From positions 1 to 23,722 of IMG/VR virus record IMGVR_UViG_3300028654_000069: DNA of 23,722 bases. The stretch is one strand, 5' to 3'. Position 1 is the first letter of the stretch. Every line of letters begins with the position of its first letter. The stretch is from a virus. A program made the translations under genes and the position numbers. Of the stretch, positions 6,169 through 13,724 are shown piece after piece. Below the pieces are notes generated by a model that was not told the origin of the DNA, did not search any database, and saw only the letters and a list, made by a program, of their open reading frames with translations.

Positions 6169-6651
6169 ATGTTTAATTGGTTTAAGAAAAAAGACACCTC
6201 TCCTAAGTCATCTGATGATGATGTGCGCAAGTTGCTTTATAAGTATCCTGAATTGAATTCGGTTTCTCAGTTTTGGATTGATTTTGAGAACAAAGTGATG
6301 GCAAAGCATCAGGAGGTATATATCGCTGCTATGCGCGGGATTTTAGGTGAATCCCTAGATGAGATGAGGAAGGTTGTTCTCACTGCAAAATCGATAAAGG
6401 ATGGAATGGATATTGATTTGAGTTTGAGAATCAATGTTGCTTCTGTGGGAGATAGGCAAGAAGAGATCCTCAAAAGGATTGATGCTATGAGATATTTAAG
6501 TTATACGCATCAGCGTAGATATGAGAAATACAGAGATATGGAGAATGAAATGTGGTGCAAAGCACAGAAGGAAGCGATTGCAGAGTTTGATAGGATGGAT
6601 GCTGAGTTATTAAAAATTACAAAAGACATAAAATCAGAAGGTATTAAATGA
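6169..6651 (+). CDS. Hypothetical coiled-coil protein, 160 aa
   Basis: MFNWFKKKDTSPKSSDDDVR... begins with an amphipathic or basic segment that could sit on the membrane surface. It continues in long charged helices (RQEEILKRIDAMRYL; KAQKEAIAEFDRMDAELLK). The Shine-Dalgarno sequence is AAAGGAG. Its stop overlaps the SPFH gene start (ATGA), so a physical or functional link with that membrane protein is plausible. The family is not recognised. Confidence 0.6.
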   Translation: MFNWFKKKDTSPKSSDDDVRKLLYKYPELNSVSQFWIDFENKVMAKHQEVYIAAMRGILGESLDEMRKVVLTAKSIKDGMDIDLSLRINVASVGDRQEEILKRIDAMRYLSYTHQRRYEKYRDMENEMWCKAQKEAIAEFDRMDAELLKITKDIKSEGIK

Positions 6652-7436
6652 ATAAAGAAAAGTGGATCGTAAGACTGAGTCTATTTTTTGCGATATTAAT
6701 AATTATTGTAGCGTTTATTCCCTACTATCAGCTTGATCCTGGTATTACGGGATTGCATTTACGGTTTGGCAGGATCATTAATGTTAATAGAGAGGGTGGC
6801 ATATACTTTAAGATGCCGCTTATTGATAGCGTGATAGAGATGCCCAATGGCATACAGAAATGCTCTATAGAGACATCTGCATTGTCTAAGGACTTGCAAG
6901 CGATCTCAATTGGTATTGATGTTAACTATCGGTACATTAATGAGGTTGAGCTGTATAAAGCTACACGTGGCGAGCCAGAGAAGGTTATTTTAAAGCCATT
7001 CTGTCATGAGTCTATTAAGGCAATCATTGCGCAGTATACCGCAGAGGATCTGATACAAAATAGGCATGAAGCGAAAGAGAAGATCTATGTTGATCTTAAA
7101 TCTCGTTTAAAGCCTCACTATATAGACTTTGTGGAAGTTAACTTTGCGCATGCAGATTTCTCGAGCGAATTTATTCATGCAGTTGAGAGCAAGCAAATAG
7201 CATTACAAGAATCTATGAAGGCAAAGAATCTTACTGAGAAGGTAAGGGAAACTGCCCTACAAACAAAGCTCATAGCAGATGCTGAGGCTTATGCTCAACA
7301 GATCAAGAAACAATCAGCTACGCGTGAATTAGCGCAGTTAAAAGCTATTGAGAAATGGGATGGGGTATTGCCAAGAGTAGTATCAGGAGCTATCCCGTTT
7401 ATAGATTTAGATGATCCTAAAGTGCAGGGTAGATAA
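6648..7436 (+). CDS. SPFH/prohibitin-family membrane protein, 262 aa
   Basis: Residues 7-26 form one N-terminal transmembrane helix (LSLFFAILIIIVAFIPYY). The SPFH (band 7) domain follows at about 30-185, with the pattern PGITGLHLRFGRIINV, GIYFKMPLID, VNYRYINEVELYK, IAQYTAEDLIQNRHEAKEKI and FVEVNFAHADF. A charged coiled-coil C-terminus (ALQESMKAKNLTEKVRE... to about 240) is usual in prohibitins and HflK/HflC. The family builds large cage- or ring-like assemblies in the inner membrane and regulates proteases such as FtsH. The phage copy could shield phage proteins from FtsH or remodel the host membrane; that is inference. It is coupled by overlap to genes on both sides. Confidence 0.85.
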   Translation: MNKEKWIVRLSLFFAILIIIVAFIPYYQLDPGITGLHLRFGRIINVNREGGIYFKMPLIDSVIEMPNGIQKCSIETSALSKDLQAISIGIDVNYRYINEVELYKATRGEPEKVILKPFCHESIKAIIAQYTAEDLIQNRHEAKEKIYVDLKSRLKPHYIDFVEVNFAHADFSSEFIHAVESKQIALQESMKAKNLTEKVRETALQTKLIADAEAYAQQIKKQSATRELAQLKAIEKWDGVLPRVVSGAIPFIDLDDPKVQGR

Positions 7437-7675
7437 TGATTTGGAAGAGATTTGAGGATGAATTACCCAAATTAGATCATCCTATACTTATATTGATGGA
7501 AACTATTATTGATAAGGATCAGTATATTCATTGGATATCGAGTGGGAGGTTCACGCTCCGGGATGGTCTTATAATTCATGCGAAAAAAGAAGATCTTTAT
7601 CCTTCCCTTCCTTTTAAGTGGGCTCCGATGGTTGAATTGCCGTGTGAATCTAAAACAAAGGTTAGTTTGAGATGA
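7436..7675 (+). CDS. DUF551-like small protein, 79 aa
   Basis: The pattern W-x-x-F-x-x-x-LP-x-x-D-x-P-I-L-I-L, a central variable loop and a closing KWAPMVELP resembles the DUF551 layout (short beta proteins common in phages, ending W-x-P-x-x-x-LP). Its ATG overlaps the SPFH stop (TAATG). The function of the family is unknown. A second, divergent protein of this type is at 13311. Confidence 0.5.
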   Translation: MIWKRFEDELPKLDHPILILMETIIDKDQYIHWISSGRFTLRDGLIIHAKKEDLYPSLPFKWAPMVELPCESKTKVSLR

Positions 7676-7786
7676 TCAATATATGGCCAGAATCTGATTG
7701 ATTTACCCTGTCTTTCAGGTACAATACCAATATATTTTAATAATCTAGCGTAATGTTAGGTGAGTTAAAGTTTCTTAGAAATAAAA

Positions 7787-7856
7787 AGCCCCAGATTTCT
7801 CTGAGGCTCCTTAAATTTTAGCTATTCCCCCAGACCTCTTCAAATGTTTGGGAATA
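7787..7856 (+). terminator. Two consecutive hairpins at the end of the SPFH operon
   Basis: Stem one pairs AGCCCCAGA (7787-7795) with TCTGAGGCT (7800-7808), with one mismatch, followed by CCTTAAATTTTA. Stem two pairs TATTCCC..AGAC (7823-7835) with GTTTGGGAATA (7846-7856), with a two-base bulge. The first is probably a terminator. The second has no U-tract and may belong to the replication origin. Confidence 0.5.
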
Positions 7857-7935
7857 AGCGAGAGAAAAAAAAGAACCTGTAATTAAACAAGCCCTTTTTA
7901 GTACTAGTCATTTGCTGTGACACAAAATAACTGCG

Positions 7936-7981
7936 AACACTTATGTATATAACACTTATGTATGTATATAACACTTATGTA
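7936..7981 (+). repeat. Three copies of a 12-bp repeat AACACTTATGTA (iteron-like)
   Basis: Exact copies lie at 7936-7947, 7951-7962 and 7970-7981. They are just upstream of a second, longer repeat family and of the replication initiator gene. This is the arrangement of iterons bound by Rep proteins. Confidence 0.65.
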
Positions 7982-7990
7982 CGAGACCTT

Positions 7991-8150
7991 TTAAGTCTTA
8001 GAGATAAATCTTATGAACAACACACACATTAAATCTTAGGAACAAAGATAGATGAAGAAACATACACACTTTAAATCTTAGAAATAAAGATATATGAAGA
8101 AACATACACATTAAATCTTAGGAACTAATCTATATGAACTACACACAAAG
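7991..8150 (+). repeat. Four imperfect 38-42-bp direct repeats running into the initiator start codon
   Basis: TCTTAG recurs at 7996, 8034, 8076 and 8116. Each is followed 17-18 bases later by ATGAA plus an ACACAC-like tail, with ATGs at 8013, 8052, 8094 and 8134. The period is 38-42 bp, close to four DNA turns. The fourth ATG is the start codon of the initiator gene; the three earlier ones head mini-ORFs of six to eight codons that stop inside the next repeat. The repeats may be iterons, translational decoys or both. The remaining 7676-7990 stretch holds the hairpins and the 12-bp repeats and no gene. Confidence 0.7.
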
Positions 8151-9441
8151 TCAACAAGAAAATAAAATAAATCCCCTGATCTTGGGGATTATGAATGAGA
8201 ATAATTCTCTTAAGCTTGAGATTCTCAATTATTTTGTCTATTTAAGTACTCGTTTCAGGTTTGTTTTCCCTTCTCAGGGAACTATTGCTGCCAAGTTTGG
8301 TGTTACTCGCGGATGGGTTAATGCTCTTTTGGCTGAGTGGAAGCAATTGGGTGTTATCAAGTATCGCCAGCAGGGTTTCAATCGTTCATGCATTTATATT
8401 CTCAATCCATTGCTTGAGAGAGAGAAGAATCGTATTAAGTTTAAGCTTCCTGCTGCTGTTTTGCTGCTCTCGATTTCTTCCCTTTGTAGCGCTGTTTTCC
8501 AGGAGGAGTTGACACTAAGTAATATAAGGAAATATATATATGAAAATTCATATGAAATTGTTACTGTTCCGAGTGCAGAATATGGATTTTATGAAGAGCG
8601 TCCTACCAAAGAGGAATCAATAACCTATTTATTTATCCCTACTACTACTACTACTCGAAAGACATGCATAGGAGTAGTAATAAAAAAAGAAAAAGAGACT
8701 GTAATGTTAAACGAAGCAAGTCGCAACTTCATAATACGAAGCCAAAACAATCCCAATGCGAAAGTAGCATTGGAGAATCCAGAGATAGTCGCTGCGGTGT
8801 TTACTCCTTTGATGGAGCAAGTGCAACATTCCCTAAAATGGGATGAAAGAGAGACTCTGTTTCTTGCAGCGATTCCTACTGAAGCGGTTACGTATACTTA
8901 TGGCTTAGCCAAGAGAATCCTTGATGGATCTTTCCCTATTACTACTCCTATCGACGATAGCTTTAATTGGTTCGTAGGCGTGGCTAGTAAGAAATGCAAG
9001 GAGCTAGGACTCCATATAGATCGTCGATTCTATCAAGCACTCTGTCAGATCAAGGGAATAGAACCAGTAGTAGCAGGAGAAAATCCTAAGCCTCTTCGAC
9101 AAGGATCGAAACCACGAAACCCATCAGGTCATAGTCCGGCTAAAGAAGAACCAAAAATGACCGAGAACGAACGAATTGGATTCCTCACAAAGGAGATTGC
9201 AGGCTTTAAGGAAAAGATCTCCAATCCTCAAAAATACTTCCTACCTAATGTGAACCTTGTAGAAGCACTAGAAGCAGGAACAGCACTACTAGCTGCACGT
9301 GAACAAGAGCTTGCTGACTTATTAAATCCACCTGCTAAGATAATCGACAAATCAGCAACCCAAATGACGCCAGAAGAATGGCTTATCTGGAATAGAGAAA
9401 CAAAGATACAGCGTCTAAAGGAAGAAAGATACAGCGTCTAA
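8134..9441 (+). CDS. Putative replication initiator protein with N-terminal winged helix, 435 aa
   Basis: Residues about 28-90 are a winged-helix domain (LEILNYFVYLSTRFRFVFPS, QGTIAAKFGVTRGWVNALLA, EWKQLGVIKYRQQG), like plasmid and phage replication initiators and primosomal proteins. A hydrophobic stretch follows (about 103-120). A helical segment (about 205-310) contains ETLFLAAIPTEAVTYTYGLA. The rest is a charged linker with a helical C-terminus carrying MTPEEWLIWNRETKIQRLKEE. The iteron-like repeats immediately upstream support an origin-binding role. No helicase or polymerase motif is visible, so host replication enzymes would be recruited. The C-terminus has been altered by a 23-bp tandem duplication. 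A transcriptional regulator is the main alternative. Confidence 0.65.
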   Translation: MNYTQSQQENKINPLILGIMNENNSLKLEILNYFVYLSTRFRFVFPSQGTIAAKFGVTRGWVNALLAEWKQLGVIKYRQQGFNRSCIYILNPLLEREKNRIKFKLPAAVLLLSISSLCSAVFQEELTLSNIRKYIYENSYEIVTVPSAEYGFYEERPTKEESITYLFIPTTTTTRKTCIGVVIKKEKETVMLNEASRNFIIRSQNNPNAKVALENPEIVAAVFTPLMEQVQHSLKWDERETLFLAAIPTEAVTYTYGLAKRILDGSFPITTPIDDSFNWFVGVASKKCKELGLHIDRRFYQALCQIKGIEPVVAGENPKPLRQGSKPRNPSGHSPAKEEPKMTENERIGFLTKEIAGFKEKISNPQKYFLPNVNLVEALEAGTALLAAREQELADLLNPPAKIIDKSATQMTPEEWLIWNRETKIQRLKEERYSV

Positions 9442-9449
9442 AGGAAGAA
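9404..9449 (+). repeat. 23-bp perfect tandem duplication at the 3' end of the initiator gene
   Basis: Positions 9404-9426 and 9427-9449 are identical (each begins AGATACAGCG and ends AAAGGAAGAA). Because 23 is not a multiple of three, the second copy is read in another frame and stops at 9439-9441. Confidence 0.9.
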
Positions 9450-9483
9450 AAAAGTTTAATGAGAACTATTTGAAGGATTAACA

Positions 9484-9873
9484 ATGAGAGAGAAATCATA
9501 CATAATCCCCCTGAAGCCTATTAGCTGGAAGCGCGTAGGATTATCAGGAACCAGATTCTATGATCAGCAAGTTAATGATAAAATAGCCTATGGACTATAT
9601 CTGCTCAAATCTCATGGCAATGATGATATGTTCAATAACCCCATAGAGCTTGATGTAACATTCTATATGACTACCGCTCAGCAGAAAATCAAACAAATCA
9701 AAAAGCATCATGCATCAACGCCAGACCTCGATAATTTGATCAAACTACTTCTGGATGCTATCGTAGACACCAAAACAATAGTTTCTGATGACAAAATCAT
9801 ATCAGTCATACACGCTAAAAAAGTATACGACTCAAAACCTAGAACCGAATTTACCATTAGAGAATTAGAGTGA
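9484..9873 (+). CDS. rusA: RusA-family Holliday junction resolvase, 129 aa
   Basis: The protein has the RusA layout: an N-terminal strand (YIIPLKPISWKR), a central beta core (PIELDVTFYM), and the acidic active-site helix STPDLDNLIKLLLDAI (about 78-93). VSDDKIISVIHAKKVY with the second acidic cluster (D102, D103) follows, then a closing PRTEFTIREL. Asp81, Asp83, Asp91 and the DDK pair are the expected metal ligands. RusA dimers cleave four-way junctions, here probably products of ERF-driven annealing or replication, before packaging. The length matches the family. Its stop overlaps the GTG start of the next gene. Confidence 0.9.
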   Translation: MREKSYIIPLKPISWKRVGLSGTRFYDQQVNDKIAYGLYLLKSHGNDDMFNNPIELDVTFYMTTAQQKIKQIKKHHASTPDLDNLIKLLLDAIVDTKTIVSDDKIISVIHAKKVYDSKPRTEFTIRELE

Positions 9874-10424
9874 GAAGTAATAAAGTAGCACCAGTGCGAT
9901 CTGTAAAGGGAAAAACCCCCCAACTTAGCACTAAGAAATCTGTTGTGTCAAAGTTGCGTAACAAAATTACTGTTGATGAAATAGATTTCTTTTATAGTGC
10001 ATTAAATGAAGTAACTGCGCATAATTTAGCAAACAAGTTGATTGACTTAGTTGAAGAACATGAGGACATTCGAAGCATGGCAACGTGTTATAGAAAGCTT
10101 GGTGTTTTACCCGAGCGGTTTCATGAAGCCCTTAAGGTGTTTCCTAAGCTCAAGACAGCTCATGAGTATGTCAAAGTGCTCTTCTCTGAACGCAAAGAGA
10201 AGATAGCCGAAGAAAGAGATCCTAAATTCCATTCAGATTCTCTTCATATATACTCCTATGATCATGCAGCCGATAAGACTCTTGATCATGAACGCAAGAA
10301 AGACCTTAAGAAGATAACTGAAGATAGCAAGAACGATAATACAACCAAAGTCATAGTACTCTCTCAGTTAGATACTGGGGAACTCGTACAAATTGGTGGT
10401 AAGAAGGAAGAAGATGAACGATAA
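9870..10424 (+). CDS. Probable terminase small subunit, 184 aa
   Basis: It starts at GTG, overlapping the resolvase stop. The N-terminus is basic. A helical region about 40-120 (FFYSALNEVTAHNLANKLID, ATCYRKLGVLPERFHEALKV, AHEYVKVLFSERKEKIA) suggests the DNA-binding and oligomerisation domains of small terminases. A charged C-terminus (SKNDNTTKVIVLSQLDTGEL) could contact the prohead or large subunit. No family signature is conclusive; the call rests on size, composition and position two genes upstream of the large terminase. A general DNA-binding protein is the alternative. Confidence 0.45.
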   Translation: MRSNKVAPVRSVKGKTPQLSTKKSVVSKLRNKITVDEIDFFYSALNEVTAHNLANKLIDLVEEHEDIRSMATCYRKLGVLPERFHEALKVFPKLKTAHEYVKVLFSERKEKIAEERDPKFHSDSLHIYSYDHAADKTLDHERKKDLKKITEDSKNDNTTKVIVLSQLDTGELVQIGGKKEEDER

Positions 10425-10758
10425 AGAATTATTACGTGAGATATTGCTGCGTGGATTTGATCATCTATCAGCGCTCACCAATGCATTAGCAAGAATACAG
10501 AAAGAAGCTAAAGATGACGAAGAATCACTTAAGCAAAGCGTTGCACTATCTATGGTGTTTCGTGCGCTCAATGATGTGCTCCATCCTGGATATGCAACTG
10601 CACAGACGCTATTTCCGCAACAGGATATGACACCATTCCTGGATATGCTCAATAAAGCACATAAAGAAGCCGTCGATAAAAAGATATTCCCCGTATGCAC
10701 TTGTTCGAGCTGTAAGGTGACTGATGAATCTACTCCCCGAAACACAGATCAGGATTAA
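10414..10758 (+). CDS. Hypothetical protein, 114 aa
   Basis: The start MNDKELLREILLRGFDHLSA is chosen because GGAAG lies just upstream; the longer frame from 10393 lacks one. The first 60 residues are helical, the middle carries HPGYATAQTLFPQQ, and the end has a Cys-rich CTCSSC motif that may bind metal. It overlaps both neighbours (11 and 35 bases) within the packaging operon, so a packaging accessory role is possible. Confidence 0.6.
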   Translation: MNDKELLREILLRGFDHLSALTNALARIQKEAKDDEESLKQSVALSMVFRALNDVLHPGYATAQTLFPQQDMTPFLDMLNKAHKEAVDKKIFPVCTCSSCKVTDESTPRNTDQD

Positions 10759-12094
10759 TCAATTTAAGACAAGAGACTACCAAAGAAGGCTTTCTAAAGC
10801 TTTTGAAGAAGGCAATATCAAGCGATTCCTGGTCATATGGCCACGACGTGCTGGAAAGGATATATGTTCTCTTGCGCTCCTCGTTCGTGCAGCCTTGAGG
10901 CGTGTAGGCACCTATATGTATATATTCCCAGAGTTCTCTTCTGGTAGGCGTATATTATGGGATGCTATTGATATTGATGGTAATCGGGTAATGCATAAAT
11001 ATATACCTGAGGAGATTGTAGAGTCTCGCAATGAGCAGCAGATGCGTATTCGTTTGATCAATGGATCTCAGATACTGGTTGTTGGTTCAGATAACTACGA
11101 TTCTACCCTTGTAGGTACTAACGCTCACGGCATGATCTTCTCAGAATATGCCTTGCAAGATCCAAGAGCATGGCAGTTTGCTATTCCTATTCTTAATGCG
11201 TCTAATGGTTGGGCTATGTTCATATCAACGCCACGAGCAAAGAATCATCTCTGGGAGTTGTATCAAGTGGCATTGAATACGCCTGGATGGTTTTGTGAGA
11301 AGCTCACCATTGATGATACCTGTCATATTCCCATTGAAGAGATACGGCGTGAGATTGCAGAGGGTCAGATCTCAGAAGCAATGGCTATGCAGGAGTACTG
11401 GACATCGTTCGAGCTCGGAGCATCAGGCGCATTCTACAGTAGAGACATAGATAATCTTCGTCGCAAGGGTCAGATTACGCATGTTCCATGGGAGCCTTAT
11501 CATCCCGTTTATACCGCTTGGGATCTTGGTTTTAATGATCCTACTACTATTGTATTCTTCCAGATTATTGGGCAGGTGATTCGAGTCATAGATTGCTATG
11601 AGAACACTAAGAAAGGTTTAGATCACTACGCTAAGATTGTTAAGGAAAAGCCGTATGCCTATGGCAAGCATATAGCTCCGTTTGACATAGCGGTTCATGA
11701 TCTTGGCACGGGTATATCTCGCTGGAAGACGATGCACGATCTGGGTATTTCCTTTATAAGATATGAGAAGAAGCAGCCAGGCATAGCTGATGGCATAGAA
11801 GCAGTGCGTCGCAATTTGCCTAAGATGTGGTTTGATGAGAAGGCATGCGAGCCGTTATTGAAAGCGCTTGAGAACTATCAGCAGGAGTATGATGCTAAGC
11901 GTAAAGTGTACAAAGAGAATCCCCTCCATGATTGGTCGTCTCATTGGGCAGACGCTGTACGGTATATGTGTGTAGCATTGCCGATGCTTTCTAATACGAA
12001 TGATCCAAAAGCGTTAGAGCAACGATATAATGAGGCTATGGGTTATCAGAGCAATATGCCAGCAGTTTTCAGAACGGACTTGCCGGACTATTAA
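10724..12094 (+). CDS. terL: Terminase large subunit, 456 aa
   Basis: This is the ATPase and nuclease of the DNA-packaging motor. The ATPase domain shows Walker A WPRRAGKD (residues 39-46), Walker B GMIFSEY (136-142) and the coupling motif FISTPRAKNHL (167-176). The RNase H-like nuclease domain shows AWDLGFNDPT (265-274, Asp267), HDLGTG (325-330, Asp326) and HWADAVRYM (Asp410), the expected metal-binding acidic residues. The length is usual for compact large terminases. The ATG follows TAAGGTG closely and lies inside the previous gene. The gene is uninterrupted, unlike the portal and capsid genes. Confidence 0.95.
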   Translation: MNLLPETQIRINQFKTRDYQRRLSKAFEEGNIKRFLVIWPRRAGKDICSLALLVRAALRRVGTYMYIFPEFSSGRRILWDAIDIDGNRVMHKYIPEEIVESRNEQQMRIRLINGSQILVVGSDNYDSTLVGTNAHGMIFSEYALQDPRAWQFAIPILNASNGWAMFISTPRAKNHLWELYQVALNTPGWFCEKLTIDDTCHIPIEEIRREIAEGQISEAMAMQEYWTSFELGASGAFYSRDIDNLRRKGQITHVPWEPYHPVYTAWDLGFNDPTTIVFFQIIGQVIRVIDCYENTKKGLDHYAKIVKEKPYAYGKHIAPFDIAVHDLGTGISRWKTMHDLGISFIRYEKKQPGIADGIEAVRRNLPKMWFDEKACEPLLKALENYQQEYDAKRKVYKENPLHDWSSHWADAVRYMCVALPMLSNTNDPKALEQRYNEAMGYQSNMPAVFRTDLPDY

Positions 12095-12150
12095 AACGGG
12101 TTATTATTAGAGCACTTACATCTTCTTCGTCGTTGATGTTGGTTAGTTTG

Positions 12151-12174
12151 ACTGCCTCCAGCAATGGGGGCAGT
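12151..12174 (+). terminator. Hairpin after the large terminase gene
   Basis: ACTGCCTCCA (12151-12160) pairs with TGGGGGCAGT (12165-12174) through ten base pairs including one G-T wobble, with a GCAA tetraloop. Only GTTGT follows, so termination may be weak, or the hairpin may protect the downstream message. The gap 12095-12193 is otherwise empty. Confidence 0.5.
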
Positions 12175-12193
12175 GTTGTAAAGGAATATTGTT

Positions 12194-12523
12194 ATGAGAT
12201 CGGAAGACAAGCGAAATTTTGCTGATTCAATATTAGCTATTTATAAGTTTATTGATTCTAATCTTAAGTCTGATGGAAAAAGATTGGAAGTGAGATACAG
12301 GAATAGGAATTATGTATTTAGTCACCCAGCTACTCTGGAAGAAAAAAAGTTAATGGATAAGCAAAGAAATCGTCTTGCTAAATTTTTTATTCGGGATGCA
12401 TTTAATCAGATTCTAAAAAGAATTCCTCATCCTTACGAAATGTGGTCCAACGAGGTATTATTTCATGCTTTCGATCGAATATCTTATTTCGAAAGTTCGA
12501 AGCATAAGGATAATCATGAATAA
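12194..12523 (+). CDS. Hypothetical protein, 109 aa (paralogue of the next gene)
   Basis: MRSEDKRNFADSILAIYKFI... has an N-terminal helix ILAIYKFIDSNL, a basic beta stretch (RLEVRYRNRNYVF) and a helical C-terminal half (LAKFFIRDAFNQIL). The same order and spacing is seen in the neighbour at 12516 (AIYSVYKLLDQEL, YTITINDVTHELNY, IKQLLKDAL), so the two are likely diverged tandem copies. The function is unknown. Shine-Dalgarno AAAGGA lies upstream. Confidence 0.65.
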   Translation: MRSEDKRNFADSILAIYKFIDSNLKSDGKRLEVRYRNRNYVFSHPATLEEKKLMDKQRNRLAKFFIRDAFNQILKRIPHPYEMWSNEVLFHAFDRISYFESSKHKDNHE

Positions 12524-12956
12524 AGAATTTTCGATTGCGCATGAAGATATATCTTCCGCAATTTATAGTGTGTACAAATTGCTTGATCAAGAATTATCTC
12601 AAGATTGGAAATCATATACTATTACTATTAATGATGTGACGCATGAGCTTAATTATGAATGCGATCCAGCAGTAAGAGATATGGTTATAAAGCAATTGCT
12701 GAAAGATGCGTTATGCGCTCATATAGATAATATCGATCAAGATCATTATATAGCTCCCTTCGATATCATAAGCAGAATACTCAACGGTGCTCGTAAAGAG
12801 GATCATCAGTTTGAGATCATCAAAGAAGAGATAGTTCCTAATCTTGATGCTAATGGCAAACCTATTACTGCAAAGCCATTGAATGAAGAGAGCATCTATG
12901 TCCAATGGCAGGATCAAAGCAAGTTTAAGTTTGAGGAAGAGAATGCTAATCAGTGA
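12516..12956 (+). CDS. Hypothetical protein, 146 aa (paralogue of the previous gene)
   Basis: The start MNKEFSIAHEDISSAIYS follows AAGGA at a five-base spacing; the longer frame from 12465 lies inside the previous gene without an RBS. The N-terminal 75 residues parallel the previous protein, while the C-terminal part (EIVPNLDANGKPITAKPLNE, ESIYVQWQDQ) is unique. It overlaps the previous gene by eight bases and the next by 14. Confidence 0.65.
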   Translation: MNKEFSIAHEDISSAIYSVYKLLDQELSQDWKSYTITINDVTHELNYECDPAVRDMVIKQLLKDALCAHIDNIDQDHYIAPFDIISRILNGARKEDHQFEIIKEEIVPNLDANGKPITAKPLNEESIYVQWQDQSKFKFEEENANQ

Positions 12957-13281
12957 TTACGAACTAGAGCTACATTTTAATTCCATAGCAGAAAAATATC
13001 CTGCCTTTTATTGGATTGAAGATTTTGATACGCGTAATTGGGATGATGCTGATAAGTTGGTCATGCAGAATCTTATTAATAAATGGAATGATCGAATGTC
13101 TATGATGAAGTCTGCTCTTCCGGATAAAGATATTGGAGTATCGCCTATTGTTTCTGATCCCTATCCTGTAACCAGAGAATTGCGTAAAAAAGAAAGATTG
13201 CAACATACTGCCGAGTGGCACAGAAGAAGAGCAGAGCATTACGATCTCATGGCAAAGTATTACGAGGATAGCAATGTTTGA
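12943..13281 (+). CDS. Hypothetical protein, 112 aa
   Basis: The start MLISDYELELHFNSIAEKYP is chosen from GAGGAAGA just upstream. The protein has aromatic residues early (YPAFYWIEDFDTRNWDDAD) and a long basic C-terminal helix (ELRKKERLQHTAEWHRRRAE, then HYDLMAKYYED) likely to be a coiled coil. It is not recognised. The last codons overlap the first copy of a 21-bp duplicated gene-start sequence. Confidence 0.6.
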   Translation: MLISDYELELHFNSIAEKYPAFYWIEDFDTRNWDDADKLVMQNLINKWNDRMSMMKSALPDKDIGVSPIVSDPYPVTRELRKKERLQHTAEWHRRRAEHYDLMAKYYEDSNV

Positions 13282-13288
13282 GTGGATA
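13268..13288 (+). repeat. First copy of a 21-bp direct repeat containing a gene start
   Basis: The sequence from ATAGCAATG to GTGGATA is identical to 13704-13724, 436 bp downstream. Here the start opens a seven-codon ORF (MFEWISF); at the second copy it opens a real gene (MFEWIKDLF). Confidence 0.9.
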
Positions 13289-13310
13289 TCATTTTAAGTC
13301 GGAGATAAAG

Positions 13311-13535
13311 ATGTGGATAAAGGTTAATAATATTTCCGATATGCCAATGGATGGTAAAGAATTCATTTCATTCTGGAAAGGAAGAGTATGTATAACTCAA
13401 TATGATGAAGAAGAGAAATGCTTTTTTCTCTCATTCTCTCCGGCTGATTACGAAAAAAATATGAGAGTTCCTGATCATTTAGAGAGAAGATTCTATTATT
13501 GGATGCCACTTCCTTCTACGCCCGAGGGCTATTAA
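13311..13535 (+). CDS. DUF551-like small protein, 74 aa
   Basis: The start MWIKVNNISDMPMDGKEFIS follows GGAG at a six-base spacing. The pattern W-I-x-V-x-x-I-x-D-M-P-x-D-G-K-E and the ending RRFYYWMPLPSTPEGY match the general DUF551-type layout (W...P...G ... W-x-P-LP). It is a distant relative of 7436-7675. Its stop overlaps the next start as TAATG. Confidence 0.55.
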   Translation: MWIKVNNISDMPMDGKEFISFWKGRVCITQYDEEEKCFFLSFSPADYEKNMRVPDHLERRFYYWMPLPSTPEGY

Positions 13536-13717
13536 TGAATAGAAAATACATTTGTAGAAAATGCGATTGTGAAATGGATAATGAAAATATCATAGAAGTT
13601 TTTACATATAATAAGTGGCAGTTATGTGTCGTATGTGAAAAGGATTTTTTCACATTGGTAGATAGTTTCTTTAATGATGAATCGCGTATAGATCATGGGG
13701 AGAATAGCAATGTTTGA
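13535..13717 (+). CDS. Zinc-ribbon small protein, 60 aa
   Basis: The start MNRKYICRKCDCEM overlaps the previous stop. Two CxxC knuckles (CRKC near residue 8 and CVVC near 38) about 30 residues apart form a typical zinc ribbon. The rest is acidic. The role is unknown; phage zinc ribbons often bind nucleic acid or host polymerase. It lies entirely between the two copies of the 21-bp repeat except for its last codons. Confidence 0.6.
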   Translation: MNRKYICRKCDCEMDNENIIEVFTYNKWQLCVVCEKDFFTLVDSFFNDESRIDHGENSNV

Positions 13718-13724
13718 GTGGATA
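13704..13724 (+). repeat. Second copy of the 21-bp direct repeat
   Basis: It is identical to 13268-13288 and contains the start of the gene at 13710. Both copies also overlap the SNV-stop end of the gene before them. Confidence 0.9.

Noticed and set aside
7936-8133. CRISPR-like array
   Set aside because: The repeats are direct and AT-rich, with no unique spacers of constant length and no cas genes. Iterons fit better.
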